DNA from: Pseudomonadota bacterium
GTDB lineage: Bacteria; Pseudomonadota; Alphaproteobacteria; Rhizobiales; Xanthobacteraceae
Direction of reading: 5' to 3'
Assembly (NCBI GenBank): GCA_018240595.1
Contig: JAFEFL010000070.1
Location: 248,001-312,000 of the forward strand
DNA length: 64,000 bases
The position numbers were made by a program, and so were the translations under genes. The notes under the pieces were generated by a model. It was not told the origin of the DNA. It did no database searches and was given only the letters and a program-made list of their open reading frames with translations. Positions 41,701 to 49,570 of the stretch are shown piece after piece. How positions within the stretch are numbered: the stretch's first letter is position 1; every line of letters starts with the position of its first letter.

Positions 41701-44633
41701 GCCGCGCCATCACCGAGGAGACGCAATTCGCCGAGGCCGCGTTCGGCGACGACGACCGCTTCCTCGACCAGCTTCATCTCAATTCGCTGTCGGTAGCGCG
41801 CATCGTCGGGCGCGCCGCGCGTCTCGCCGGCGTCTCTCCGCCGCGTGCGCCCACCGATTTCGCCAACGCCACAGCGCGCGAACTGGCCGATGCGATCGGC
41901 GAACTAACGAGCCTCGGTGCCGACCCTTCGGCGCAGCACGATCGTATCGCCGGCGTGCGCCCCTGGGTGCGCCGCTATGCCATGCGATGGCAGATCGCAC
42001 CGCCGTTTGAAAAAACAACGACTCAGCCCGACTGGCAAGTCGTTCATCTCGGGGACCTGACCTCCTCAATGACGACAGCGCGCGGCTGTCACGTCCTGCT
42101 CTGGATCGCTGACGGCGCCGGCGAGCCAGCCCTTTCTGCCTTGCTGACCGCGGGACAGGCGCTGTGGCGTGACGCGCGCGTACGCCACCTCGCAATCTGC
42201 CATGATGGTCTGCCGGTCTCCGCCTTCGCACGGTCGATGGCGCAGGAAAGCCGCTTCGCGTCCGTGCAAGTGGTGCAGCGGGCCAAAGGCCTTATCGCCA
42301 GCGATGTCCTGCCGCATCTGGGGACGAATGGCCCCGGTTTCACGGAATGCCGCCTCGACGCGAGTGGCCGCCGCTTCGCGCCACGTTTCATGCCCATGAC
42401 CGAACAGCCCCGCCCGGCGCAGCCGATCGACGCCGGCGATGTCGTCGTGGTGACCGGTGGTTCATCTGGCATAGGCGCGGAATGCGCGCTGCGTCTCATG
42501 CAGTGCACTGGGGCAGCGGTCGCGCTGATCGGCCGGCGCTCAGCCGATGACGACGGCGTGCGCCAGACTCTGGAGCGTGCGGCGCGCATGGGCGCGCGCT
42601 GCCTCTATCGTCAGGCCGACGTCGCGGATGCCGCCGCGCTGCGGGCGGCTTTTACCGACATAGCCCGCGAAAGCGGCTCGGTCACGGTGCTGCTACATGC
42701 CGCCGGCCGCAATTACCCCTGCGCGTTCGACAAGCTCACCGTCGACGAACTTCGCGCCACGCTGGCACCGAAGACACAAGGCCTGCGCAACGCGCTTGCC
42801 GCCGCTCCCCGTCTGCGTCGCGTTATCGTGTTCGGCTCGATCATCGGCCGACTCGGCCTCGAAGGCGAAGCTCACTACGCGCTGGCCAATGCGCAGGCCG
42901 CGCAGACCGTCGAGCAATGGGCGCGGACCCGTGACGGCGCGCGCGGGCTCGCTATCGAATGGTCAGCTTGGGCTGGTCTCGGCATGGGCGAACGCCTTGG
43001 CACCATCGAACGCCTCGCCGATCGCGGCGTGACGGCATTAAATGTCGACGACGCGCTCGACGAGTTCGAGCGTTTGGTGCGCGACGACGCCGAAGGGACG
43101 ATCGCGGTGTGCGGCCGCTTCGGCGCCTCGTCCCATGCCTCGGCGGAGGCTTCGACGCTGCCGGCCCTACGCTTTGTCGGCCAGCCCTTGATCTATTATC
43201 CGGGCACCGAGCTGGTGGTGGAAACAAGGCTCGCGGCCGCCCGCGATCCCTACCTCGCCGATCACCGGCTCGACGATCTCGCCGTGCTGCCCGGCGTCAT
43301 CGGCTTGGAAGCCATGGCGCAGGTCGCCGGCGCTCTCGCCGCGCGATTGGAGCCCAGCGCGATCGACAACATCGCCTTTGACAGTGCTATCGCGCTGCCG
43401 GAGCAGGACGGCCTGACAATCCGCATCGCCGCGCTCGTGAGCGACGATGGCCGCGTCGAGGCCGCTATCCGGGCCGCCGATGATGATTTTGCCACCATTC
43501 GCATGCGAGCGGTCTTCACCTTCGACCTCCGGCCGATTGCCCCTTCAATGCGTAAGGAAGCAAAGAACGACCTGGCCGCCGGCGCCGCACTCTACGGCTC
43601 GCTGCTGTTCCAGCAGGGCCGTTTCCAATGCATCGCCGCCTATCAGCAAATCACCGCCCGCCGTGTCGTGGCGAGGCTCGACGCGCCGACGCGCGAATGG
43701 TTTTCCGCCTTTGAACCGCCGCAACTGGTGCTCGGCAATCCGGCCTCGCAGGACGCAATGCTGCATGCGTTGCAGGTGGCGGTGCCGCATCGGCGTGTCG
43801 TACCGCGCGCGATCGAACGCATCGACATCTTCAGCGATGCCGCGATCGCCCACATCGAAGCGATCGAGCGAAATGCCACCGACCGCGACTTTACCTTCGA
43901 CATCGATGGCTACGGCGCCGACGGCCGGCTGGTGCGACGCTGGAGGGGCGTGACATTCCGAGCCATCGGCTCGCTCGACATCGCGCCCATGCTGCCGGCA
44001 TGTTCGGCTTTGCTTGGGCCTTATGTCGAGCGCATCGCCCGTGCCGCACTCAAGGATTCGAGCATTGAGGTCGCCATCGCCGCGAGCCCTGATGCATCGC
44101 GGGGCGACCGCCGCCGGGCCGCACTCGGCGCGCTGCGGCTCGCGCGAACAGCGCCCCGCCGTGACGGCAAGCCGCTGACCGATGACGGCAGCGGGCTCTC
44201 GCTGGCGCATGGACGCGGCATAACGCTGGCGGTCAAGACCCGCGCCGAGATTGCCTGCGACATCGCCGAGGCCCGCGACTTCGGCAGCGGCACCGATCCA
44301 GCCTTGGTCCATCTGCCGGAAGCCAGCATCGAGTCCGTAGCGCGGCTCGCCAACGAGCCGGCCGCATTGGCGACGGCGCGGCTCTGGGCGGTGCATGAGA
44401 CGGCGCGCAAGCTCGGAGGCAGCTTCGAGGCGCGGCCCAAAGCGAGCTACGACGCCGAGTTTCACTCTGTGACGTTCGACGCCGCGCTAGCGCGTGTCCT
44501 CACCCTTCGCTGCTCATGCGACGGCGAAGACCTCATCGTCGCCATCGGCACAGTGCCAACCCGGCCCGTGCGGCCGCCGCGGAAGCCCGCCGTCGCTCTC
44601 GATCAGGCGCTTGAGACAGGAGCGATGCCATGA
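38790..44633 (+). CDS. iterative enediyne polyketide synthase, PKSE (KS-AT-ACP-KR-DH-PPTase)
   Basis: This 1,947-residue single-module iterative type I PKS has the domain order unique to enediyne synthases. KS has Cys212 (VDGACASSL), His345 (EAHGTGT) and His382 (NIGHAKAAAG). AT has Ser647 in GHSLGE. ACP has Ser999 in LHLNSLSV, the enediyne-type ACP signature. KR has TGGSSGIG near 1222 and GSIIGR...HYALANA. DH has His1492 in DHRLDDLAVLPGVIGLEAMAQ, split here as His-x8-Pro. A C-terminal phosphopantetheinyl transferase domain has Asp1824 (ACDIAEA) and Trp1866-His1869-Glu1870-Lys1874. A five-copy octapeptide linker lies between AT and ACP (922-961). PKSEs make a C15 polyene on their own ACP, which they self-phosphopantetheinylate. 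It overlaps the thioesterase by 4 nt. The organism's lineage makes this an unusual host. Confidence 0.96.
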   Translation: MTSSVSLAIVATACRFPDANSPAELWDNVVEGRRSFRAIPRQRLDLARYAAAAIGEPDSITPVRAGLLTGWRPDPGALRIPRNTFEATDLTHWLALDVARDALTAIGGADRLDRARTAVVVANTLTGEFSRAALLRLRLPFLDDVLAEAAISTELDDGVAARLRQQFAATLRQSFADPSEDSLAGGLANTIAGRIANYFDLHGGGYSVDGACASSLVAVADAGNLLITGQADAVLVAAVDLSLDPFELVGFSRNGALAAGEMRVFDARASGFWPGEGGGAVLLMREEDAKARGLPLLARLRGWGLSSDGAGGLTRPSSDGQSTAYRRAYEMAGIDPADLTFVEAHGTGTAIGDPTEVRALAALRGGAREPLPIGSIKANIGHAKAAAGLAGLIKTVEALRTGIVPPHVGCDTPHGVFAEVDHRVRPVLSPLLLDGDRAALAGVSSFGFGGINAHAVLEATARNSAPRTAPPRPIAQDAELFVFGGETAADVVNTIARLEARAESLSMAELADAATYTADQARFAPVRAAVVARDGSELAIRLVKAKALIAAGATAHDVEAGIFVGVATRTPRIAFLLPGQAAPSRPDGGAWRRRFASSDELVRQLPDDAANPVATDIAQPAITAASLAALSVMQQLGIEGGIATGHSLGEIAALAFAGALDPAEALALARERGAIMMQHGIGGGAMLRLALPRVEAAMLADAHGATVACVNAEREIVLSGSRAAIDAIVVQARARDIETTALKVSHAFHSAHMTPAVEPWRAVLDGTPFKPMTRPVVSTVTGDILDDHAALGALLLRQLTAPVLFGAALDRVAGEADIVVECGPGQGLTRLARARGLDAYSVDAFGPSLAPLLSSVAALFVAGAAPRFGALYAGRRLRAFDPGARPHFLASPCAPRRDVAAAPPTAPEALAVDKAALAPAQEETAVPVLEETAVPARGETAVPARAEAAVPARAEAAVPAHDQHDPLVLVRRAITEETQFAEAAFGDDDRFLDQLHLNSLSVARIVGRAARLAGVSPPRAPTDFANATARELADAIGELTSLGADPSAQHDRIAGVRPWVRRYAMRWQIAPPFEKTTTQPDWQVVHLGDLTSSMTTARGCHVLLWIADGAGEPALSALLTAGQALWRDARVRHLAICHDGLPVSAFARSMAQESRFASVQVVQRAKGLIASDVLPHLGTNGPGFTECRLDASGRRFAPRFMPMTEQPRPAQPIDAGDVVVVTGGSSGIGAECALRLMQCTGAAVALIGRRSADDDGVRQTLERAARMGARCLYRQADVADAAALRAAFTDIARESGSVTVLLHAAGRNYPCAFDKLTVDELRATLAPKTQGLRNALAAAPRLRRVIVFGSIIGRLGLEGEAHYALANAQAAQTVEQWARTRDGARGLAIEWSAWAGLGMGERLGTIERLADRGVTALNVDDALDEFERLVRDDAEGTIAVCGRFGASSHASAEASTLPALRFVGQPLIYYPGTELVVETRLAAARDPYLADHRLDDLAVLPGVIGLEAMAQVAGALAARLEPSAIDNIAFDSAIALPEQDGLTIRIAALVSDDGRVEAAIRAADDDFATIRMRAVFTFDLRPIAPSMRKEAKNDLAAGAALYGSLLFQQGRFQCIAAYQQITARRVVARLDAPTREWFSAFEPPQLVLGNPASQDAMLHALQVAVPHRRVVPRAIERIDIFSDAAIAHIEAIERNATDRDFTFDIDGYGADGRLVRRWRGVTFRAIGSLDIAPMLPACSALLGPYVERIARAALKDSSIEVAIAASPDASRGDRRRAALGALRLARTAPRRDGKPLTDDGSGLSLAHGRGITLAVKTRAEIACDIAEARDFGSGTDPALVHLPEASIESVARLANEPAALATARLWAVHETARKLGGSFEARPKASYDAEFHSVTFDAALARVLTLRCSCDGEDLIVAIGTVPTRPVRPPRKPAVALDQALETGAMP
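41553..41672 (+). repeat. five 24-nt tandem repeats encoding an octapeptide linker in the PKSE
   Basis: Five in-frame 24-nt units start at 41553, 41577, 41601, 41625 and 41649. They encode EETAVPVL, EETAVPAR, GETAVPAR, AEAAVPAR and AEAAVPAH (residues 922-961). They separate the AT from the ACP. The last units are nearly identical at the DNA level, so copy number probably varies by slippage among strains. Confidence 0.9.
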
Positions 44634-45124
44634 ACATCCATCGGACCCTGCCGGCCGCGCCGCGTCCGGATCGCTCGGCCGCCGCGACACCCGTCTTCAC
44701 GTGGCCGCACACTGTGACCTTCGGCGAGACCAACGTGATGGGCAATGTCTATTTCGCAAGGCATTTCGAATGGCAGGGCGACTGCCGCGAGATGTTCCTC
44801 AAGACTTATTGTCCCGGCATTGTCAGCGAGTTCACGCGCGACCTGCGGCTCGTCACGCTGAACGCTCATGCCGAATTCTTCGACGAACTTTTTGCCTTCG
44901 ACGAGATCGAACTGCGCATGCGGCTTGGCTTCCTGCAGCAGCACCGCATCGGGCTTCGCTTCGACACCGTGAAAAAAGACGGCAACGGCTGGTCGCAGGC
45001 TGCCAGCGGCGCGCAAGACGTCGCGTGCATGCGTTTGCGCGGCGGCAAGCTGGAGCCGGCAGCGATTCCGAGCGACCTGTTCGCGGCGCTGATCCCCTTC
45101 GCCGCCCATACCGCGCCGCGATAA
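44630..45124 (+). CDS. enediyne thioesterase, E10/CalE7-type hot-dog fold
   Basis: This 164-residue protein has the enediyne thioesterase core FGETNVMGNVYFARHFEWQG followed by DCREMFL. In this family the ETNxxGN and WQGxCREMF motifs surround the acyl thioester site, and the enzyme lacks the classic Asp/Glu nucleophile of other hot-dog thioesterases. It hydrolyses the polyene (or related) intermediate from the PKSE ACP. The ATG at 44630 overlaps the PKSE stop (ATGA). It has a longer N-terminal extension (about 22 residues) than usual, rich in Pro/Ala. Confidence 0.95.
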   Translation: MNIHRTLPAAPRPDRSAAATPVFTWPHTVTFGETNVMGNVYFARHFEWQGDCREMFLKTYCPGIVSEFTRDLRLVTLNAHAEFFDELFAFDEIELRMRLGFLQQHRIGLRFDTVKKDGNGWSQAASGAQDVACMRLRGGKLEPAAIPSDLFAALIPFAAHTAPR

Positions 45125-45141
45125 GTCAAAGGCGGAAGGCC

Positions 45142-46002
45142 ATGGCCCATCTCGACCGCACCTTCGATATTCAGCGCCGACCTTTCGACCGGCCGGCTGC
45201 CGACAGTTCGCACCTCCATGCCGCGCAGCGCCGCGTCGTCGCGGTCGAGCGCGCCATCTCCTTCATGCGCGGCCACCTTGCCGAACCGCTGACGCTGAAT
45301 GGGCTGGCCGACATCGCGCATTGCAGCCCATGGCATTTCGATCGCGTATTTTCTGAGATCGCGGGGATGTCACCGCTGCGCTACCTGTCACATCTGCGCA
45401 TCGAAGCGGCCAAGCTCGCGGTGATGGAAAGCGACCGCCGGATCATCGATATTGCCTTCAGCGTCGGCTACAACAGCCTCGGCAGCTTCGGAAAGCGCTT
45501 CACCGAACTGGTCGGGCTCGCGCCTAGCCAGTTGCGCCGAGCGGTCGACGATTTCGACATCGAACGGTGGCGCAGCGGGCTCGATCAAGTTTGCCTGAAG
45601 CCGGCGGCCGGCTCACCCGCCGCCGTCCACGGCGACATCGGCTTCGATGATGACCCGCGCCGCGCCGGCTGGGCGATGATCGCCGCGGTCGCGGCCGGCG
45701 ACAGCATTTTGAATCCCGCCGGCTGCGCGCTCGCGGCCGTCCCAGGACGTTTCGCGCTTCACGGTCTTGCTCCCGCCGTTTATTCGCTGGTCGCCATCGG
45801 TTTCGACCGAACCATGGCGCCGACCGAAATCCTCACCCAGCAAAGCGCGACCCGGAGCCGGCGCGACCGTGTCACGGTCCATCCCGGCGGCGCGACGACG
45901 GCTGTCCGGCTCACCTTGCGCCGGCCCGAGGCCAGCGACGCGCCGATCGTGCCGCCTTTCGCGATCGTCGCCAGCCGCGCTGCGCCGGATCTCGTTCGCT
46001 GA
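45142..46002 (+). CDS. AraC-family regulator with a novel C-terminal domain, last gene of the enediyne operon
   Basis: This 286-residue protein carries its AraC/XylS double helix-turn-helix near the N-terminus (about 31-134). Key segments are ISFMRGHLAEPLTLNGLADI, SPWHFDRVFSEIAGMSP, and IIDIAFSVGYNSLGSFGKRF. The C-terminal 130 residues form a separate domain (PAAVHGDIGFDDDPRRAGWAM, then GFDRTMAPTEIL) that I do not recognise. It might sense the product. GGAAGG lies just upstream of the ATG at 45142, 17 nt after the thioesterase stop, so it is probably the last cistron of the enediyne operon. Confidence 0.82.
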   Translation: MAHLDRTFDIQRRPFDRPAADSSHLHAAQRRVVAVERAISFMRGHLAEPLTLNGLADIAHCSPWHFDRVFSEIAGMSPLRYLSHLRIEAAKLAVMESDRRIIDIAFSVGYNSLGSFGKRFTELVGLAPSQLRRAVDDFDIERWRSGLDQVCLKPAAGSPAAVHGDIGFDDDPRRAGWAMIAAVAAGDSILNPAGCALAAVPGRFALHGLAPAVYSLVAIGFDRTMAPTEILTQQSATRSRRDRVTVHPGGATTAVRLTLRRPEASDAPIVPPFAIVASRAAPDLVR

Positions 46003-46068
46003 CCGGATCCCGCTGGCCACCGCGAAGGGCTTGATGTTACACCGGCCACTTACGCATCGGAGCTGGTC

Positions 46069-47019
46069 ATGGGGCAACATCATATTCTGCGCGGCGACGT
46101 CGGCACCGTGCATCGCGGCACCTTCGACGCCGCGATCAAGCCGGTGCTGAGCATCGCTTCCGGCGACACTGTCGAGGTGACGACGCTGTCCGGCAATGAT
46201 GAGAATTCTCCGCCGCCCGGATCGCCCTTCCCGCTCATGCCGGAACACGCCCGCGTTCTGGCGCAGGTGCCGCGCGGCATCGGCGCGCATCTGATGACCG
46301 GGCCGATCGCGGTAGAGGGCGCTGTGCCCGGCGACGAGCTCACCGTCGAGGTGCTGGAGATCGGCTTCCCGCAGCCCTGGGGCTGGAACATGATCAAGCC
46401 TGGCGCCGGCACCCTGCCCGCGGACTTCCCGGCGCTGCGGCACATCTTCACACCGATCGACGCCGCGCGCGGCGTCGTCACCATGCCGTGGGGGCTGGAG
46501 CTGAAGGCCTCGCCGTTCTTCGGCGTCATGGGCGTCGCGCCCCGTCCCGCCGACGGCGCCTGCATCTCCAACATTCCCCGCGCCTTCGGCGGCAACATGG
46601 ACAACAAGCATTTCGGCGTCGGCGCCACGGTGCACCTGCCGGTGTTCAACGACGGCGGCCTGTTGTCGGTCGGCGACGGCCACGCCGTACAGGGCGACGG
46701 CGAGGTCTGCGTCACCGCCATCGAGACGGCCTTGCGCGGCACACTGCGCGTCACGCTGGTCAAGCGCACCGGCATCGGCCACCCCTGGGCGGAGACTCCG
46801 TCGCACATCATCACCATGGGCTTCGACGAGGATCTCGATCGCGCCGCCGAATTCGCGCTGCGCGCGATGATCCGCAAGATTGGCGAAGTGAGCGGCCTGT
46901 CGGCGGAAGATGCCTACTCGCTGTGCAGCGTCGCCGCCGACGTACACGTGACGCAGCTCGTCAACGTCGCCAAGGGCGTGCACGTGATGATCGCGAAGGA
47001 GCTACTGAAAGTCGGCTAA
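46069..47019 (+). CDS. acetamidase/formamidase family protein
   Basis: This 316-residue protein belongs to the FmdA/acetamidase-formamidase family and hydrolyses small amides to the acid and ammonia. Family segments seen are LTVEVLEIGFPQPWGWNMIK, PFFGVMGVAP, IPRAFGGNMDNKHFGVGATV, FNDGGLLSVGDGHAVQGDGE and a C-terminal DVHVTQLVNVAKGVHVMI. Acidic and His residues of the predicted Zn/Cd site lie in the NMDNKH and GDGHAVQGDGE stretches. The ATG at 46069 follows GGAG. It is convergent with, and overlaps by 4 nt, the ring-opening amidohydrolase gene. Context suggests it finishes breakdown of an acyclic amide released by that operon. Confidence 0.9.
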   Translation: MGQHHILRGDVGTVHRGTFDAAIKPVLSIASGDTVEVTTLSGNDENSPPPGSPFPLMPEHARVLAQVPRGIGAHLMTGPIAVEGAVPGDELTVEVLEIGFPQPWGWNMIKPGAGTLPADFPALRHIFTPIDAARGVVTMPWGLELKASPFFGVMGVAPRPADGACISNIPRAFGGNMDNKHFGVGATVHLPVFNDGGLLSVGDGHAVQGDGEVCVTAIETALRGTLRVTLVKRTGIGHPWAETPSHIITMGFDEDLDRAAEFALRAMIRKIGEVSGLSAEDAYSLCSVAADVHVTQLVNVAKGVHVMIAKELLKVG

Positions 47020-48107
47020 CCGCGATCGACAATCACCGCCACCGGGCCGCCGCCGTCCGGACCCTGATGCTCGGCGCCGCCCGAGACATAGATTTCGGCA
47101 TGGCCGACCAGACCGGCGAGCGCACCGCAGACGAAGGCGCGGGCGTGGCGGGTCGAGGCGATGTCGCTATCGTCGAGCATGGTGTGGCGATGCCCGCGCA
47201 GCCGGCCGTCATGGCTGGCCTCGGCCTTGGCCAGCAGCGCCACCAGCCTGCTACGCTGCGCGGCGTCAATTTGGCCCGGTGCGCCGAGGCCGAGCCGCTT
47301 GAGCGCGCCGCGCACCGGCTCGATATCGATGCCGTCCTGCATCACCGCATGGTCGATCGCCAGCGGCCCCGACCAGGCGGGCGACATGCCGAGGACGACG
47401 ATCTCGTGATTGGTAAGTTCGATGCCGGCCGAAGTCGAGGTGCGGCCGGACCACAACGACCAATCGGTGCCAACTTGCGCCTCGGTAATGGCGGCGCGGT
47501 CGATCTCGCCGAGTGCCACGGCGGCGCCGAGCGCACTCGCGGCCCGCGATAGCCCCATCGACTTTAGCGTATCGCGGGTCGCCACCGAGGCGCCGCGCGC
47601 CTCGGCCTCGGCGACACGCTGCGCCGTCAGCAGCGGGCACTTGATCTGGACGAAATGCACATCGGCGGCATCCGCGATGCCGGCATCGCGCATCGCGGCG
47701 CGAACGCCGCCCGCGACCTGATCGACCTCGCCGAGGCGCCCAAGCTGTTCGAACGGAAGCGCGGGCGTGTGCGCCCGGCCGATCGCCAGCGCTGGCGACG
47801 CACCGCCCTCACCCTCGGCACGCTCGAACAAGATCCAGTGCGGTGCCATGCCGCCTTCGGTGCCGCCGGACATGACGAGGCAAATCTGCGCCGCCGCCGC
47901 CTGCGGCAGATGACGCTCAAACAGACGTAACAGCGCCGTCGTCGCCATGCCGCGGGAGAAATCGTTGACCAGGCCGTTGCCTTCCGTCTTGCCGAGCACG
48001 GCAACGACGCCCTTGGGATCAATGCGTCCGGCGGCGATGGACGCCGCGATGCCGCTGACATCATTCGGCGCGGATGCGGAAATGCGATGGACCTTGGCGA
48101 CCGGCAT
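47016..48107 (-). CDS. ring-opening amidohydrolase (cyanuric acid hydrolase/barbiturase family)
   Basis: This 363-residue protein has three repeated units, each supplying a Lys-Ser pair: Lys40 (LGKTEGNG) with Ser80 (MSGGTEG), Lys156 (VQIKCPLL) with Ser226 (SAGIEL), and probably Lys294 with Ser342 (SGGAEHQGP). This spacing is diagnostic of the AtzD/barbiturase family, which opens cyclic amides such as cyanuric acid or barbituric acid. Which ring is opened cannot be read from sequence; the pyrimidine-rich context favours barbiturate. It starts 4 nt after the amidohydrolase stop, so it is translationally coupled. Confidence 0.92.
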   Translation of the reverse strand: MPVAKVHRISASAPNDVSGIAASIAAGRIDPKGVVAVLGKTEGNGLVNDFSRGMATTALLRLFERHLPQAAAAQICLVMSGGTEGGMAPHWILFERAEGEGGASPALAIGRAHTPALPFEQLGRLGEVDQVAGGVRAAMRDAGIADAADVHFVQIKCPLLTAQRVAEAEARGASVATRDTLKSMGLSRAASALGAAVALGEIDRAAITEAQVGTDWSLWSGRTSTSAGIELTNHEIVVLGMSPAWSGPLAIDHAVMQDGIDIEPVRGALKRLGLGAPGQIDAAQRSRLVALLAKAEASHDGRLRGHRHTMLDDSDIASTRHARAFVCGALAGLVGHAEIYVSGGAEHQGPDGGGPVAVIVDRG

Positions 48108-48111
48108 GAGG

Positions 48112-49548
48112 TCACGCGCAATAAAGCGGGCCGGTATAGTGCTTGCGCAAGGCCGACTTCAACTCGGGCATGGCGGCGCGCACGTCGGCGGTGGTCGGAT
48201 ACTTGGCACGCAACGTCCGGAGCAGCTCGGCTTCGAGCGCCGGAAGATCGACGCCGATGACCTTGCCGCTGTCGACGACCGTGCGGCCGGCGACGATGAG
48301 GTCCCTGATGTGATGCTTGACTCCTTTGGCCAGCAGCAGTTCGAACGGCGGCACGTCGGGCTCGATCAACTCGGCCGAGAGAGCCGGCCAGTCAAGCGTC
48401 AGGAGATCGGCCGGCGCGCCGGGCTTTACGCCCTCCTCCGTCATACCGGTCACGGCGAAGCGGCCATTGGCGGTGGCAAGGCGCATCATGTCGTCCTGCG
48501 ACACCCGAACGTCGAAGCCGGACCCCTTGTGGACATTGTAGGCGAGCCGCATCTCGCGCAAGGCATCCTCGTCTTCGTCGAAGGCGAGACCGTCGAGGCC
48601 CATGGCGACTCGGCAACCCCGCCTGATGAACTCGGCGAGCGGCGCCAGGCCGGAGCTGACGATGAAGTTCGACGAGGTGTTGACGACGATGGTGGCGCCG
48701 CGTTCGGCGATCAGCTCCATCTCGTCAGGTCGCAGGTAGATGCAATGCGCGAACGAGACCCGCTCGTTGACCAGGCCGATCTCGTCGAGATAGCGAACGA
48801 TGCCTTGCGGAAACTGGCGATCCGCCCAGGCCCGCTGGTATTTTGTTTCCAGCAGGTGCATGTGGACGCGGCGGCTCGCTGCCGCCGAGGCCTCGCCGAT
48901 CAGGCGTAGCATTTCGTCCGTGCACCACTGCACCCCGGCGGGCCCGTATTGCACGGTAATGCCGTCGCCCTCAATCTCGCGCGCGACAGTCTCGACCGTC
49001 GCCACCTGATCCTTCGCCGACACCGGCTTGCGCAGGAAACGGCGCGTAACGCACTCGCACGCCTCGGGCGACAGCTCCGCCAGCAGCTTCTCGTGCGGAT
49101 CGTAAACCAGTGGATTGAGATCGCGGCAATGCACGGCCAGCGCCATGCGGATGCCGACATCACGCGCCGCCTTGGCCACGGCCCTAGCCTCGGTCTGAAA
49201 ATCGGTGAGTCCTTGCACGCGGGTATAGTGCGCCATCACCGCGCCGACGCCGCCGCGCGCCGAGCGGGCGAAGGACACCGCGCTCGACAGATAGGGATCG
49301 ACCGCCGGCAGCAAGGTCAGATAAGGCAGCCAGGCCTCGAGCGGCACGTCGTAGCTGCCGGTCTGGCTCAGCCGCGCAATGCGGGCGTGATCATGGGCAT
49401 TGGCGAGCGCCGGCATGACGAGCGACCCGTCGCCTCCGCCCGCCGTGATGCCCGCGATCCTGCCGCTTTCAATGACGACGGATTGGTTGGCAGTCGCGGC
49501 CTTCCCCGCGCCGGGAAGCAGCCAGGTAGCCGCGACTGTCTTTGTCAT
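48112..49548 (-). CDS. amidohydrolase/deaminase of the TrzA/AtzA/cytosine-deaminase-like family
   Basis: This 478-residue TIM-barrel metal-dependent amidohydrolase has ligands His52 and His54 (NAHDHARIA), His231 (HMHLLETKY), His268 (SFAHCIYL) and Asp319 (MGLDGLAF). A mononuclear site of this type deaminates or dechlorinates N-heterocycles such as triazines, guanine analogues or cytosine. It follows the binding-protein gene by 22 nt and precedes the ring-opening enzyme by 4 nt, so it may convert an amino-substituted ring into the substrate of the next enzyme (inference). Confidence 0.9.
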   Translation of the reverse strand: MTKTVAATWLLPGAGKAATANQSVVIESGRIAGITAGGGDGSLVMPALANAHDHARIARLSQTGSYDVPLEAWLPYLTLLPAVDPYLSSAVSFARSARGGVGAVMAHYTRVQGLTDFQTEARAVAKAARDVGIRMALAVHCRDLNPLVYDPHEKLLAELSPEACECVTRRFLRKPVSAKDQVATVETVAREIEGDGITVQYGPAGVQWCTDEMLRLIGEASAAASRRVHMHLLETKYQRAWADRQFPQGIVRYLDEIGLVNERVSFAHCIYLRPDEMELIAERGATIVVNTSSNFIVSSGLAPLAEFIRRGCRVAMGLDGLAFDEDEDALREMRLAYNVHKGSGFDVRVSQDDMMRLATANGRFAVTGMTEEGVKPGAPADLLTLDWPALSAELIEPDVPPFELLLAKGVKHHIRDLIVAGRTVVDSGKVIGVDLPALEAELLRTLRAKYPTTADVRAAMPELKSALRKHYTGPLYCA

Positions 49549-49570
49549 GTCGTATTCGCCGGACGTGCGA

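Noticed and set aside
38790..44633. PUFA synthase or ordinary type I PKS
   Set aside because: Single ACP with LHLNSLSV, KR before DH, a C-terminal PPTase and the UnbL/UnbV/UnbU/E10 neighbours are specific to enediyne synthases.
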